A stretch of DNA of 16,725 nt from Clostridia bacterium (GCA_900768805.1 CAAGEF010000122.1:1-16725); one strand, 5' to 3'; counted from the first letter of the stretch, positions 1 to 6,403 are shown. A program made the numbers and translations. The notes: generated from the letters alone by a model not told the origin.

Positions 1-137
1 CCATAATGTGTTTCAGATTTATCTTTTACATCATCTGGAGCAATTACACCTTCTATAAATTCATTATAATCTTCTTTTACTTTTGTGTTTTTCAAATATT
101 CTTCTGCAACTGCTAAATGAATTACATATCCTGCCAT
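1..137 (-). CDS. N-terminus of a possible zinc-dependent phospholipase C-like protein (partial, runs off left edge)
   Basis: The minus strand reads MAGYVIHLAVAEEYLKNTKV and continues through FIEGVIAPDD and SETHY before the window ends, giving 45 codons. An AAAGGAG ribosome binding site lies just upstream of the ATG at 137, which fixes the start. The opening H-L-A-(V/I)-A-E pattern followed by G-V-I-A-P-D and T-H-Y resembles, from memory, clostridial proteins assigned to the zinc-dependent phospholipase C/D-like fold, where the early His and Asp residues bind metal. Only the extreme N-terminus is visible, so the family call is tentative. Confidence 0.6.
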   Translation of the reverse strand, partial: MAGYVIHLAVAEEYLKNTKVKEDYNEFIEGVIAPDDVKDKSETHY

Positions 138-166
138 AGTTATCTCCTTTATAAATTTCTAATATA

Positions 167-195
167 AGTATATAAAAATATTTATAATTTTACAA
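167..195 (-). promoter_or_regulatory. Promoter of the left-edge gene
   Basis: On the minus strand TTGTAA (195-190) and TATACT (172-167) are separated by 17 bp. They lie about 30 bp upstream of the ATG at 137. Confidence 0.5.
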
Positions 196-404
196 TAATA
201 ATTATTAGATTGCATCTTAGGGTTCATAAAAATTTACTTTACAACTTGCATGCACATGTATTAGAATATAAGAACAATAGCGGACATTTTTTAATGCATA
301 CAGTAAAAAATTATTGAAAAGTCCGCGTTAAATAGCACGGCATAACTTATTTCTAATTCGTTCCTCATAAGAACTAAGAAATGTTCGCGCGCCAATTTTT
401 GAAT

Positions 405-464
405 AAAAATTGTGCAACGCTTTTATTTAGCCCTACTTCAGAGAACTTTGGTATTGAATAAAAA
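405..464 (+). repeat. Direct repeat copy A (~60 bp)
   Basis: Blocks in order are AAAAATTGT, CTTTTATT, AGAGAA and TGAATAAAAA, with gaps of 6, 12 and 9 bases. The same blocks in the same order and orientation occur at 1398-1458 with gaps of 8, 11 and 9. TTTTATT and AATAAAA inside the unit can pair, so it may form a hairpin. Together with copy B it brackets the GIY-YIG gene and the higher-GC gene. Confidence 0.5.
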
Positions 465-488
465 CAATTATTTTTATAGGAGAAATAA

Positions 489-854
489 ATGTATTATACT
501 TATATACTTAGATGTACAGATAATTCTTTATATACTGGTATTACAACAGATTTAGAACGAAGAATGAAAGAACATTTTTCACAAGATGTTAAAGCAGCAA
601 AATATACAAAACGTCATGCTCCAAAAAAACTTGAATTGGCATGGAATTCTGAGAATAAAATAACTGCCTCAAAACTTGAATATCATATAAAAAAAAGATT
701 AAATAAAAAGCAAAAAGAAGAATTGATAGAAAATTATAAACTATTAAAAAAATATTCATTTAATAAAATAGATACTATTAATTATAAAAAAGTTAGAAAA
801 AACATTATTAATAAAATCAATAAAATTTTATACGAAAAAACCGCCCAGTGCTAA
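489..854 (+). CDS. GIY-YIG nuclease-superfamily protein, UPF0213/YazA-like
   Basis: The 121-aa product opens MYYTYILRCTDNSLYTGIT, the GIY-YIG core with Tyr-Ile-Leu and Tyr-Thr-Gly in place of the canonical triplets. A conserved Arg (residue 24-25) and the EH pair of the family follow around residues 28-29. This arrangement is typical of the small single-domain YazA/YhbQ group, whose cellular role is poorly defined. Those proteins are usually about 90-100 aa; here a Lys/Asn-rich tail of roughly 25 residues is added. The start is supported by AGGAGA five bases upstream of the ATG. The stop codon lies in the loop of a hairpin shared with the convergent gene at 900-1256. Domain assignment is firm, function is not. 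Confidence 0.85.
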   Translation: MYYTYILRCTDNSLYTGITTDLERRMKEHFSQDVKAAKYTKRHAPKKLELAWNSENKITASKLEYHIKKRLNKKQKEELIENYKLLKKYSFNKIDTINYKKVRKNIINKINKILYEKTAQC

Positions 855-867
855 TCCAGACGGTTTT
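837..867. terminator. Bidirectional terminator between convergent genes
   Basis: AAAACCG (837-843) pairs with CGGTTTT (861-867) around a 17-nt loop. Read on the minus strand it is followed by a six-T run, so it mainly serves the gene at 900-1256. It overlaps the end of the GIY-YIG gene. Confidence 0.6.
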
Positions 868-899
868 CAAAAGCTCTAATTAGAAGCCTCCTTTTTCTA

Positions 900-1256
900 T
901 TATTTTGAAAAAACCAGATTTACCCAACTCTGATTACCATCCTCAAGTTGACCTGCTATTAAAGCAAACTCATCTGGGTACCACGGCGTTCCATGATAGA
1001 TAACAGGTACAGGACATATCGAATAATCACTTGCGCTAGGAAGCAAACGACTCTGAACAATCTTACCTTCATCCCAAAGTTTACGGCAGATTCGAGCAGC
1101 TTTAGGCAAATTCCTCCAATAAGTCTTACTGTAATGCTGGATAGCATCTTCAGCAGATTTAAAAGCAGTACCTGTATAAAGCATTTTGACATCATTCAGA
1201 TTAACTACTCCTCTGCAAATATCCTGTACGCAAAAACTCAATGAAATTCCTACCAT
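900..1256 (-). CDS. Small hypothetical protein of higher GC
   Basis: The 118-aa product starts MVGISLSFCVQDICRGVV and ends GNQSWVNLVFSK. The start chosen is the ATG at 1256, which has GGAGGG seven bases upstream; a longer open frame exists but its upstream part is the promoter and leader. Central residues include a YSKTYW and WDEGKIVQSRL stretch, and there is no signal peptide or membrane segment. I do not recognise a named family. Similar short proteins opening with GISLSFCV occur, to my memory, as hypotheticals in diverse uncultured bacteria. GC over 961-1080 is about 43%, far above the AT-rich neighbours, which suggests acquisition from elsewhere. Confidence 0.7.
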   Translation of the reverse strand: MVGISLSFCVQDICRGVVNLNDVKMLYTGTAFKSAEDAIQHYSKTYWRNLPKAARICRKLWDEGKIVQSRLLPSASDYSICPVPVIYHGTPWYPDEFALIAGQLEDGNQSWVNLVFSK

Positions 1257-1307
1257 AGTAATTCCCTCCATAAGTTGTAAATAGAACTTAACATTTCGAA
1301 CAATTAC

Positions 1308-1336
1308 ATTATACCTCAATATTATGTTAATTTCAA
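1308..1336 (-). promoter_or_regulatory. Promoter of the higher-GC small gene
   Basis: TTGAAA (1336-1331) and TATAAT (1313-1308) on the minus strand are 17 bp apart. The expected start of transcription leaves a leader of roughly 45 nt before the ATG at 1256. Confidence 0.65.
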
Positions 1337-1397
1337 TATGATTGCTTATCACTTTTTTTTATATTATTCATAAATTATACTTATACAAAACGCTTCT

Positions 1398-1458
1398 AAA
1401 AATTGTATACAATTCTTTTATTCGCTCATTCCCAGAGAAATTTTCTACTGAATAAAAA
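1398..1458 (+). repeat. Direct repeat copy B (~60 bp)
   Basis: Second copy of the block series seen at 405-464. It contains the perfect 14-bp palindrome AATTGTATACAATT at 1401-1414, and TTTTATTC (1416-1423) that can pair with GAATAAAA (1450-1457). Confidence 0.5.
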
Positions 1459-1488
1459 TATGCAAAACTTAAAGGATAGTTTTGCATA
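1459..1488 (-). terminator. Terminator of clpB
   Basis: TATGCAAAACT (1459-1469) and AGTTTTGCATA (1478-1488) form an 11-bp stem with an 8-nt loop. It lies just past the clpB stop and is followed on the minus strand by TTTTTATTC. Confidence 0.75.
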
Positions 1489-1495
1489 CTTCTTA

Positions 1496-2878
1496 TTAAT
1501 TCTTAATTACTTGTTTTATAATCAATTTATTATCATCTTCGTCTATTATAACTTTACAATCCATTTCTATTTTGTCTGCAATTATAGCTTTTGCAAGTAA
1601 AGTTTCTATAGAATCTTGAACATAACGTTTTAAAGGTCTTGCTCCATAATTTACATCATATCCGTTTTCTATTACAAATTCTTTTGCAGTATTTGTTAAC
1701 TCTACTAGAATTCGTTTATCTGCAAGTCTTTTACAAACATCATTTATTATTAAATCTACAATTTTATTTATTTGCTCTTTATCTAATGGCTTGTAAAATA
1801 CAATTTCATCTAATCTATTCAAAAATTCTGGTCTAAAATTTTGTTTTAACAACATATTTATCTGCTCTTTTGTTTCTGGAATTATATCACCATTATCAGA
1901 TATAGAATCTAATATCAAACTTGAACCTAAATTAGAAGTTAATATTATTATTGTATTCTTAAAATCAACAGTTCTTCCTTGCGAATCTGTAATTCTTCCA
2001 TCATCTAAAACTTGCAATAATATATTAAATACATCTGGATGAGCTTTTTCTACTTCATCAAATAAAACTACGGCATATGGTTTTCTTCTTATAGCTTCTG
2101 TTAATTGTCCACCTTGATCATAACCTACATATCCTGGAGGTGCACCTATAAGTCTACTTACACTGAATTTTTCCATATATTCAGACATATCAATTCTAAC
2201 CATCGCATTTTCATCATCAAATAGACTTTCTGCTAATGCTTTTGCAAGTTCTGTTTTTCCTACACCTGTTGGTCCTAAAAACAAAAATGAACCTATTGGT
2301 CTATTTGGATTTGCAACACCCGCTCTTGACCTTAAAATTGCATTACATACTTTTTCTACAGCTTCATTTTGACCAATAACTCTTTTATGCAAAATATCTT
2401 CTAAATGTAATAATTTACTTTTTTCGCTTTCCATAAGTTTTGCTACTGGGATTCCTGTCCATCTTGCAACTATTTTTGCAATTTCTTCTTCTGTTACTGT
2501 ATCTCTTAAAAGTGTATCTTCTTTTTGACTTGCTATTTTTTCTTGTTCTTCTAATTGTTTTTGAATTGATGGAAGTTTAGAATATTTAAGTTCTGCAGCT
2601 TTATTTAAGTCATAATTTCTTTGAGCCAATTCTATTTGTGCATTTACATCTTCTAATTCTTTTCTAAGTTTCTGAACATTATTTATAGCATTTTTTTCAT
2701 TTTCCCATTTTGCTTTCATTTCATTAAATTTACTTCTCAATTCTGAAAGCTCTTTTTTTACCTCACTCAATCTTTCTTCTGAAATCTTATCAGTTTCTTT
2801 ATTTAATGCAGCTTCTTCTATTTCCAAATGCATTATTTTCCTTGAAATATCATCAAGTTCTGTTGGCATTGAATTCAT
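1496..2878 (-). CDS. clpB: ClpB C-terminal fragment (middle domain and second AAA+ module)
   Basis: This 460-aa stretch begins at the first in-frame ATG after the frameshift; roughly 99 codons between the shift and 2878 are also open and ClpB-like but have no start codon. Residues ~1-120 are heptad-like coiled coil of the regulatory M domain. The second nucleotide-binding domain has Walker A GPTGVGKT at 202-209, Walker B VVLFDE ending at 275, and the pore-loop-like GYVGYDQGG near 249-257. As a stand-alone product it would lack part of the first ATPase and is not expected to disaggregate proteins. There is no obvious ribosome binding site of its own. Confidence 0.6.
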   Translation of the reverse strand: MNSMPTELDDISRKIMHLEIEEAALNKETDKISEERLSEVKKELSELRSKFNEMKAKWENEKNAINNVQKLRKELEDVNAQIELAQRNYDLNKAAELKYSKLPSIQKQLEEQEKIASQKEDTLLRDTVTEEEIAKIVARWTGIPVAKLMESEKSKLLHLEDILHKRVIGQNEAVEKVCNAILRSRAGVANPNRPIGSFLFLGPTGVGKTELAKALAESLFDDENAMVRIDMSEYMEKFSVSRLIGAPPGYVGYDQGGQLTEAIRRKPYAVVLFDEVEKAHPDVFNILLQVLDDGRITDSQGRTVDFKNTIIILTSNLGSSLILDSISDNGDIIPETKEQINMLLKQNFRPEFLNRLDEIVFYKPLDKEQINKIVDLIINDVCKRLADKRILVELTNTAKEFVIENGYDVNYGARPLKRYVQDSIETLLAKAIIADKIEMDCKVIIDEDDNKLIIKQVIKN

Positions 2879-3137
2879 TTCTGTTTTTATTAAACTACAA
2901 GCTTCATCAACTAAATCAATTGCTTTATCTGGAAGAAACCTATCTGATATATATCTATTTGATAAAACCGCAGCAGAAATTAATGCTTTATCTTGAATTT
3001 TTACTCCATGATATACTTCATATCTTTCTTTTAAACCACGTAAAATTGAAATTGAATCTTCTACATTAGGTTCATCTACTATAACTGGCTGAAAACGTCT
3101 TTCTAAAGCAGCATCTTTCTCAATATATTGCCTATAT

Positions 3138-4100
3138 TCATTTAATGTCGTTGCACCTATACAATGGAGTTCTCCGTCTTGCTAAAAGCGGTTTCAAAAG
3201 ATTCCCAGCATCCATTGCTCCATCTGTTTTTCCAGCTCCAACTATTGTATGAAGCTCATCTATAAATAATATAATTTTTCCTTCACTTTTTTTGATTTCT
3301 GAAAGAACAGCTTTCAATCTTTCTTCAAATTCACCTCTATATTTTGCGCCTGCTACTAAAGCTCCTAAATCTAAAGAAAATATTTTTCTATCTTTTAAAT
3401 TATTTGGAACATCTCCTTTTACTATCCTTAAAGCTAAGCCTTCTGCAATAGCTGTTTTACCAACACCAGGTTCACCTATCAAAACAGGATTATTTTTAGT
3501 TTTTCTAGATAAAATTCTTATAACATTTCTAATTTCTTCATCTCTTCCTATAACTGGATCCAATTTATTCTCTTTTGCAAGCTTTACTAATTCCTGACCA
3601 TATTTTTCTAAAACATTATATGTTTCTTCTGGATTTTGATTTGTCACCTTACTATTACCTCTAATCTCTTTTAAAATTTTTAAAAATTGATTTTTGTTTA
3701 TATTAAAATTTTTTAATAATTTTTTTATTTTATCATTTGCATTTTCAATTATTGCTAACATTATATGTTCAACAGAAATATATTCATCATTCATTTTTTC
3801 TGCTATTTTTTCTGCATCATTTAATACTATATTAGCATCTGGAGCTACATATATATTATCCACATTTCGACCTTGTATTGTAACTTTTGGTAATTTAGAA
3901 ATTAAACTCTCAAGTTCGCCTCTTATTAAATCTAAATTTAATCCCATTTTTACAAACAATTCTGAAATTAAACCATTTTCTTTAATCAAAGCTGCCATAA
4001 TATGTTCTTGCTCCACCTGTTGATTTGAATTATCACTAGCTATATTTTGCGCATTTCTTATAGCTTCTAAACTTTTTTCAGTTAATTTTTCTACATTCAT
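3138..4100 (-). CDS. clpB: ClpB N-terminal fragment (Clp N-domain and most of first AAA+ module)
   Basis: The 320-aa product has the two Clp-N repeats (residues ~1-145), Walker A GEPGVGKT at 209-216 and Walker B IILFIDE at 276-282. It keeps the family sequence to LLKPLLAR (308). Then it runs out of frame through 12 unrelated residues to a stop. The sensor and arginine-finger part of this module falls on the other fragment. Confidence 0.7.
   Translation of the reverse strand: MNVEKLTEKSLEAIRNAQNIASDNSNQQVEQEHIMAALIKENGLISELFVKMGLNLDLIRGELESLISKLPKVTIQGRNVDNIYVAPDANIVLNDAEKIAEKMNDEYISVEHIMLAIIENANDKIKKLLKNFNINKNQFLKILKEIRGNSKVTNQNPEETYNVLEKYGQELVKLAKENKLDPVIGRDEEIRNVIRILSRKTKNNPVLIGEPGVGKTAIAEGLALRIVKGDVPNNLKDRKIFSLDLGALVAGAKYRGEFEERLKAVLSEIKKSEGKIILFIDELHTIVGAGKTDGAMDAGNLLKPLLARRRTPLYRCNDIK
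3176..3176 (-). other. Single extra base that breaks clpB
   Basis: G on the plus strand (C on the coding strand) within GCAAGACGGAGAACTCC. Removing it restores the ClpB frame on both sides. The in-frame codon it creates, CGG, is unlikely to be common in so AT-rich a genome. No homopolymer or known slippery sequence is present. Confidence 0.8.
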
Positions 4101-4135
4101 ACTACCACCTCTTTCTTAAATGTAGATATATAATT

Positions 4136-4162
4136 TTAGCACTCTAATCTATCGACTGCTAA
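4136..4162. promoter_or_regulatory. CIRCE operator (HrcA binding site) of clpB
   Basis: TTAGCACTC (4136-4144), nine bases, then GACTGCTAA (4154-4162). This is the CIRCE consensus TTAGCACTC-N9-GAGTGCTAA with one mismatch, the C in GACTGCTAA. The inverted repeat continues outward to 4124 and 4174. It lies directly downstream of the clpB -10 box, where bound HrcA would block transcription. Confidence 0.9.
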
Positions 4163-4163
4163 A

Positions 4164-4192
4164 ATTATATATCTTTAATTATTCTTTGTCAA
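4164..4192 (-). promoter_or_regulatory. clpB promoter
   Basis: Perfect TTGACA (4192-4187) and TATAAT (4169-4164) on the minus strand with a 17-bp spacer. The CIRCE element begins two bases after the -10 box. Confidence 0.9.
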
Positions 4193-4206
4193 TATAAAAC
4201 TTTAAA

Positions 4207-4235
4207 TTGACATAATTATACAGACATGCTATACT
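4207..4235 (+). promoter_or_regulatory. Promoter of the gene at 4266
   Basis: TTGACA (4207-4212) and TATACT (4230-4235) with a 17-bp spacer, divergent from the clpB promoter. AGGAGG (4253-4258) follows. Confidence 0.85.
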
Positions 4236-4265
4236 TTTTAAATAACATTTTTAGGAGGTACATCT

Positions 4266-4628
4266 ATGTATATCAGAAAATTTTACATTGTAGAAAAAGA
4301 AGGTTATATGAACCTTCCTGCTTTGAAAAACTTTATCCGGGAGCATCCAGGAATAGAATTTTCAAAAGCAAAAATCCAATATGATCTTAAGTTAGGATTA
4401 CCAAATTCAAAAAAAATAGACAATTACCCTTTACTGCTTTCTGGAACATATCTTAAAGATCCATTTGAACTATATATATACTCAGTAACAGTAGGAACTT
4501 ATGAACCAAATTCTCGCTACTTAGAGAGCATTTTGAATTATCTAAAATTCAAATTTGATTCAAATTGGATTTTTAGTACCCAAAAAGCCGATTATACTGG
4601 ATTTATAAAATTTGAGATAGAAAAATGA
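4266..4628 (+). CDS. Hypothetical protein, 120 aa
   Basis: The product opens MYIRKFYIVEKEGYMNLPAL and ends KADYTGFIKFEIEK. It looks like a soluble mixed alpha/beta cytoplasmic protein with no signal peptide, membrane segment or Cys motif. A consensus promoter and AGGAGG support expression and the ATG at 4266. It is transcribed away from clpB from a separate promoter, and a hairpin pair separates it from the kinase gene. The CIRCE element lies upstream of its -35 box, so HrcA control of this gene is possible but not shown. I do not recognise the family. Confidence 0.75.
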   Translation: MYIRKFYIVEKEGYMNLPALKNFIREHPGIEFSKAKIQYDLKLGLPNSKKIDNYPLLLSGTYLKDPFELYIYSVTVGTYEPNSRYLESILNYLKFKFDSNWIFSTQKADYTGFIKFEIEK

Positions 4629-4634
4629 ACCATA

Positions 4635-4714
4635 TAAGTTTATAAATAAATTTTACAATAAAACTTATTTATAAACTTAAAAACCCACAATAGTTTTTTC
4701 AACTATTGTGGGTT
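4635..4714. terminator. Two consecutive hairpins between convergent genes
   Basis: The first stem pairs TAAGTTTATAAATAA (4635-4649) with TTATTTATAAACTTA (4665-4679). The second pairs AACCCACAATAGTT (4682-4695) with AACTATTGTGGGTT (4701-4714) with a 5-nt loop, and its minus-strand reading is followed by TTTTT. The stop codon of the histidine kinase gene lies in the second stem. Confidence 0.8.
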
Positions 4715-6223
4715 AAATTTTTGTATTAAAATTCTATTACTATTTATATTTTCTTTGATATCATTTGCTCTATAAGAAATGATTTTAAATTCATTTTTAT
4801 CATCAAATCTAAACTTTACAGCTTTTGTATAACTATTTTCCATTAGCTCATTTTTCTCTTCTATTATAAGACTGGCTTTAGTTTCTTTTAAAGTTTCAAA
4901 TGTGGTTATAAATCCTATTCCTGTTCCACCATTATCTTTATGAGTAGTTGCTGGTTCTAATCCTAATTTTCTGAAAGTTTCGATTTCAAACTCTATTCCA
5001 CTATCATATATGCAAAATTCATAAACATCATCTTTTATTCCTAGAATTGCAAAAACACTTTTGTATTTGTTATCACTATAGTTTATAGCTATTATTGCAT
5101 CTCTTAGATGATCTCCTATTAAAGTTACTAATTTGTTTTTATTTATAATATTATTTATTAAATAATGAATATTACCATTTACTTGCAATATAAATTCGAT
5201 TCCATTTTTTATACATTCTGATTGCATATAGCTAAACATATCATCTATTTCTTCAATATCTGTTTTGGGTAATTCGTTTTTTCTTTTTATTTCTATAACT
5301 TTATTGGTATATTCTTTTGATAATTCTAATATTTTATCACCTAAATCAAATTCTTCACTTAATTCGAAATTCATATTCTGTAGTGCTTTTTCAACTTTTA
5401 ATTCTAATGATTTTTGGCGATTATAAAACTCATGATTTAGCTTGTTAATTTTAAATTTTTCATCTGATAATCGATTTATTTTTTCGTCTTTTTCTTTGAT
5501 TGTTTTTTCGTAATCTTTTATTGTATTTTCTAATAAATTTTGTTTATATGATAATAATAAAGTTTTTTGAATCATCATTATCAAAATAATTCCAAAGATA
5601 AAAAAATTTATTACCAAATATCTTGTTACATTTTCTCCACTATATAATATCCCAACATCACTTTTAAAATTAGATTTATATGTAACTAAAGAATATAAAT
5701 ACAAAACTATACTACTTATGCTAAACATGGTTATATCTAAATATATATTCTTACTCTTGTTTTTCAAAAATGTTATTCCATCTTTTAATCGTTTCATTTT
5801 AAAAAGTATAAAAGTTATCAAAATATGAATTAAAACTATTATACATAGCATAAAAAAATTATTTTTAATACTAAAAATGATTGTAAAAATATACGCAATT
5901 CCTACTGCAATTGCAAATATTATATAGCATATTGCAAATGCTATAATAGTTACTAACATTGTATATCCCAAGTTATTTTCTAACCTACTATTCATTAAAA
6001 AACATATACCTAAATATGCTATAAAGCTGGAATACATGGTTTCGCCAAATTCAATTTTCACAAAAATACAAATAGAAATTATTGCTATATTACTAAAAAA
6101 TATCTTTATATATTCTTTTTTTGTACTTATTTTGATATTTACTAACTTGTAACATATAAATACTGTAATTAAATTTAAAAATAAAATTTTCAACGTATAA
6201 AGAATATAATTAACACCTATCAT
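4703..6223 (-). CDS. AgrC-like membrane sensor histidine kinase (GHKL ATPase)
   Basis: The 506-aa protein has about six or seven hydrophobic segments in residues 1-230. A coiled coil follows near 230-275 (KTIKEKDEKINRLSDEKF), then an H-box-like KLNHEFYNRQ whose His is the likely phosphate acceptor. The ATP-binding domain has G1 YDSGIEF and G2 GGTGIGF. This layout matches the AgrC/peptide-sensing group, where the membrane part detects an extracellular or membrane ligand. In the N-box, GDHLRDAIIA replaces the usual GNLLDNAIEA, so both Asn are Asp. The response regulator is at 6469-7260, with a tiny Trp-rich reading frame between them. The ATG at 6223 has GGAGGAG just upstream. The ligand is unknown. 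Confidence 0.85.
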   Translation of the reverse strand: MIGVNYILYTLKILFLNLITVFICYKLVNIKISTKKEYIKIFFSNIAIISICIFVKIEFGETMYSSFIAYLGICFLMNSRLENNLGYTMLVTIIAFAICYIIFAIAVGIAYIFTIIFSIKNNFFMLCIIVLIHILITFILFKMKRLKDGITFLKNKSKNIYLDITMFSISSIVLYLYSLVTYKSNFKSDVGILYSGENVTRYLVINFFIFGIILIMMIQKTLLLSYKQNLLENTIKDYEKTIKEKDEKINRLSDEKFKINKLNHEFYNRQKSLELKVEKALQNMNFELSEEFDLGDKILELSKEYTNKVIEIKRKNELPKTDIEEIDDMFSYMQSECIKNGIEFILQVNGNIHYLINNIINKNKLVTLIGDHLRDAIIAINYSDNKYKSVFAILGIKDDVYEFCIYDSGIEFEIETFRKLGLEPATTHKDNGGTGIGFITTFETLKETKASLIIEEKNELMENSYTKAVKFRFDDKNEFKIISYRANDIKENINSNRILIQKFNPQ

Positions 6224-6242
6224 AACTCCTCCAACACTTATT

Positions 6243-6271
6243 ATTATACTTCAAAAAAATATAGCAATCAA
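6243..6271 (-). promoter_or_regulatory. Possible own promoter of the histidine kinase gene
   Basis: TTGATT (6271-6266) and TATAAT (6248-6243) on the minus strand, 17 bp apart. The -35 box is part of the terminator stem at 6253-6288. The predicted start would be only a few bases before the GGAGGAG ribosome binding site. AT-rich sequence makes chance matches likely. Confidence 0.4.
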
Positions 6272-6288
6272 TTAAATTTGATTGCTAT
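6253..6288 (-). terminator. Terminator-like hairpin between the Trp-rich peptide and the kinase
   Basis: An 11-bp perfect stem ATAGCAATCAA (6261-6271) / TTGATTGCTAT (6278-6288) with a 6-nt loop. On the minus strand it is followed by A and seven Ts. It begins seven bases after the peptide stop codon. Confidence 0.8.
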
Positions 6289-6295
6289 TAACTAA

Positions 6296-6340
6296 TTACT
6301 GAAACCAATACCAGAACCATTCCCATATATTATCCCACAT
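6296..6340 (-). CDS. 14-aa tryptophan-rich peptide, MWDNIWEWFWYWFQ
   Basis: The reading frame ATG-TGG-GAT to CAG-TAA lies in the gap between regulator and kinase, in their orientation. CGGAGGTGA six bases upstream of the ATG is among the best ribosome binding sites in the window. Five of 14 residues are Trp and eight are aromatic, alternating W-E-W-F-W-Y-W; net charge is negative. No signal peptide or processing site is seen. A terminator hairpin precedes it (6369-6403) and another follows it (6253-6288). It could be a signal sensed by the adjacent kinase, a membrane-active peptide, or a leader peptide whose Trp codons control the downstream terminator. Translation is inferred only. Confidence 0.6.
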   Translation of the reverse strand: MWDNIWEWFWYWFQ

Positions 6341-6368
6341 ATAACTCACCTCCGATATTTTTATTAAT

Positions 6369-6403
6369 AAAAAAATATCACTCTTACCTATTGGTACGAG
6401 TGA
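6369..6403 (-). terminator. Terminator or attenuator hairpin between the response regulator and the Trp-rich peptide
   Basis: TCACTCTTACC (6378-6388) pairs with GGTACGAGTGA (6393-6403), one mismatch, 4-nt loop. On the minus strand it is followed by seven Ts. It can end the regulator transcript. Any transcript reaching the peptide gene must also pass it, since no room for a promoter exists between it and the ribosome binding site. Confidence 0.75.

Larger units (their letters stand above)
141..488. other. Intergenic region with inverted repeats, no gene recognised
   Basis: No convincing reading frame is seen here. Contents are the promoter and ribosome binding site of the left-edge gene, a GCGGAC (280-285) / GTCCGC (321-326) inverted repeat, a short stretch of unusually high GC near 375-392, a hairpin CAATTTTT-gaat-AAAAATTG (393-412), and the first ~60-bp direct repeat (405-464). 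The AGGAGA ribosome binding site of the next gene closes the region. Confidence 0.5.
1496..4100 (-). pseudogene. clpB: ClpB chaperone (AAA+ disaggregase), interrupted by a one-base frameshift
   Basis: Correcting one base gives an 867-aa protein, the normal size of ClpB. This ATP-driven hexameric disaggregase works with DnaK to rescue aggregated cytoplasmic proteins. Order of parts: N-terminal Clp repeats, first AAA+ module with Walker A GEPGVGKT, coiled-coil middle domain, second AAA+ module with GPTGVGKT, C-terminal domain. The break follows LLKPLLAR. The family continues GELHCIGAT, and exactly that is encoded if the G at 3176 (C on the coding strand) is dropped: AGA-c-GGA-GAA-CTC-CAT. Everything else is intact, so this is either a very recent mutation or a sequencing/assembly error. 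Promoter and CIRCE operator upstream are intact. The start ATG at 4100 has AGAGGTGG before it. Confidence 0.85.

Noticed and set aside
330..400. tRNA or small structured RNA in the GC-rich part of 330-400
   Set aside because: No cloverleaf, T-loop consensus or CCA-adjacent acceptor stem could be drawn.
489..854. Homing endonuclease of an intron
   Set aside because: The protein is the short UPF0213/YazA type without a DNA-recognition tail of homing enzymes, and no intron is seen.
959..1244. Open frames on both strands across 959-1244 (78 and 83 aa)
   Set aside because: Both overlap the 118-aa gene at 900-1256 in other frames, lack ribosome sites and have low-complexity composition.
3138..3190. 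Programmed ribosomal frameshift in clpB
   Set aside because: AGA-CGG-AGA offers no plausible tRNA re-pairing, no slippery heptamer and no downstream structure that I could see; ClpB is not known to use frameshifting.
3292..4023. Plus-strand open frames of 101 and 109 aa opposite clpB
   Set aside because: They are antisense shadows of the conserved ClpB N-terminal half, with no ribosome binding site.
6296..6340. AgrD-type cyclic peptide precursor
   Set aside because: There is no Cys or Ser for a thiolactone or lactone ring, no amphipathic leader, no acidic tail, and no AgrB gene nearby.
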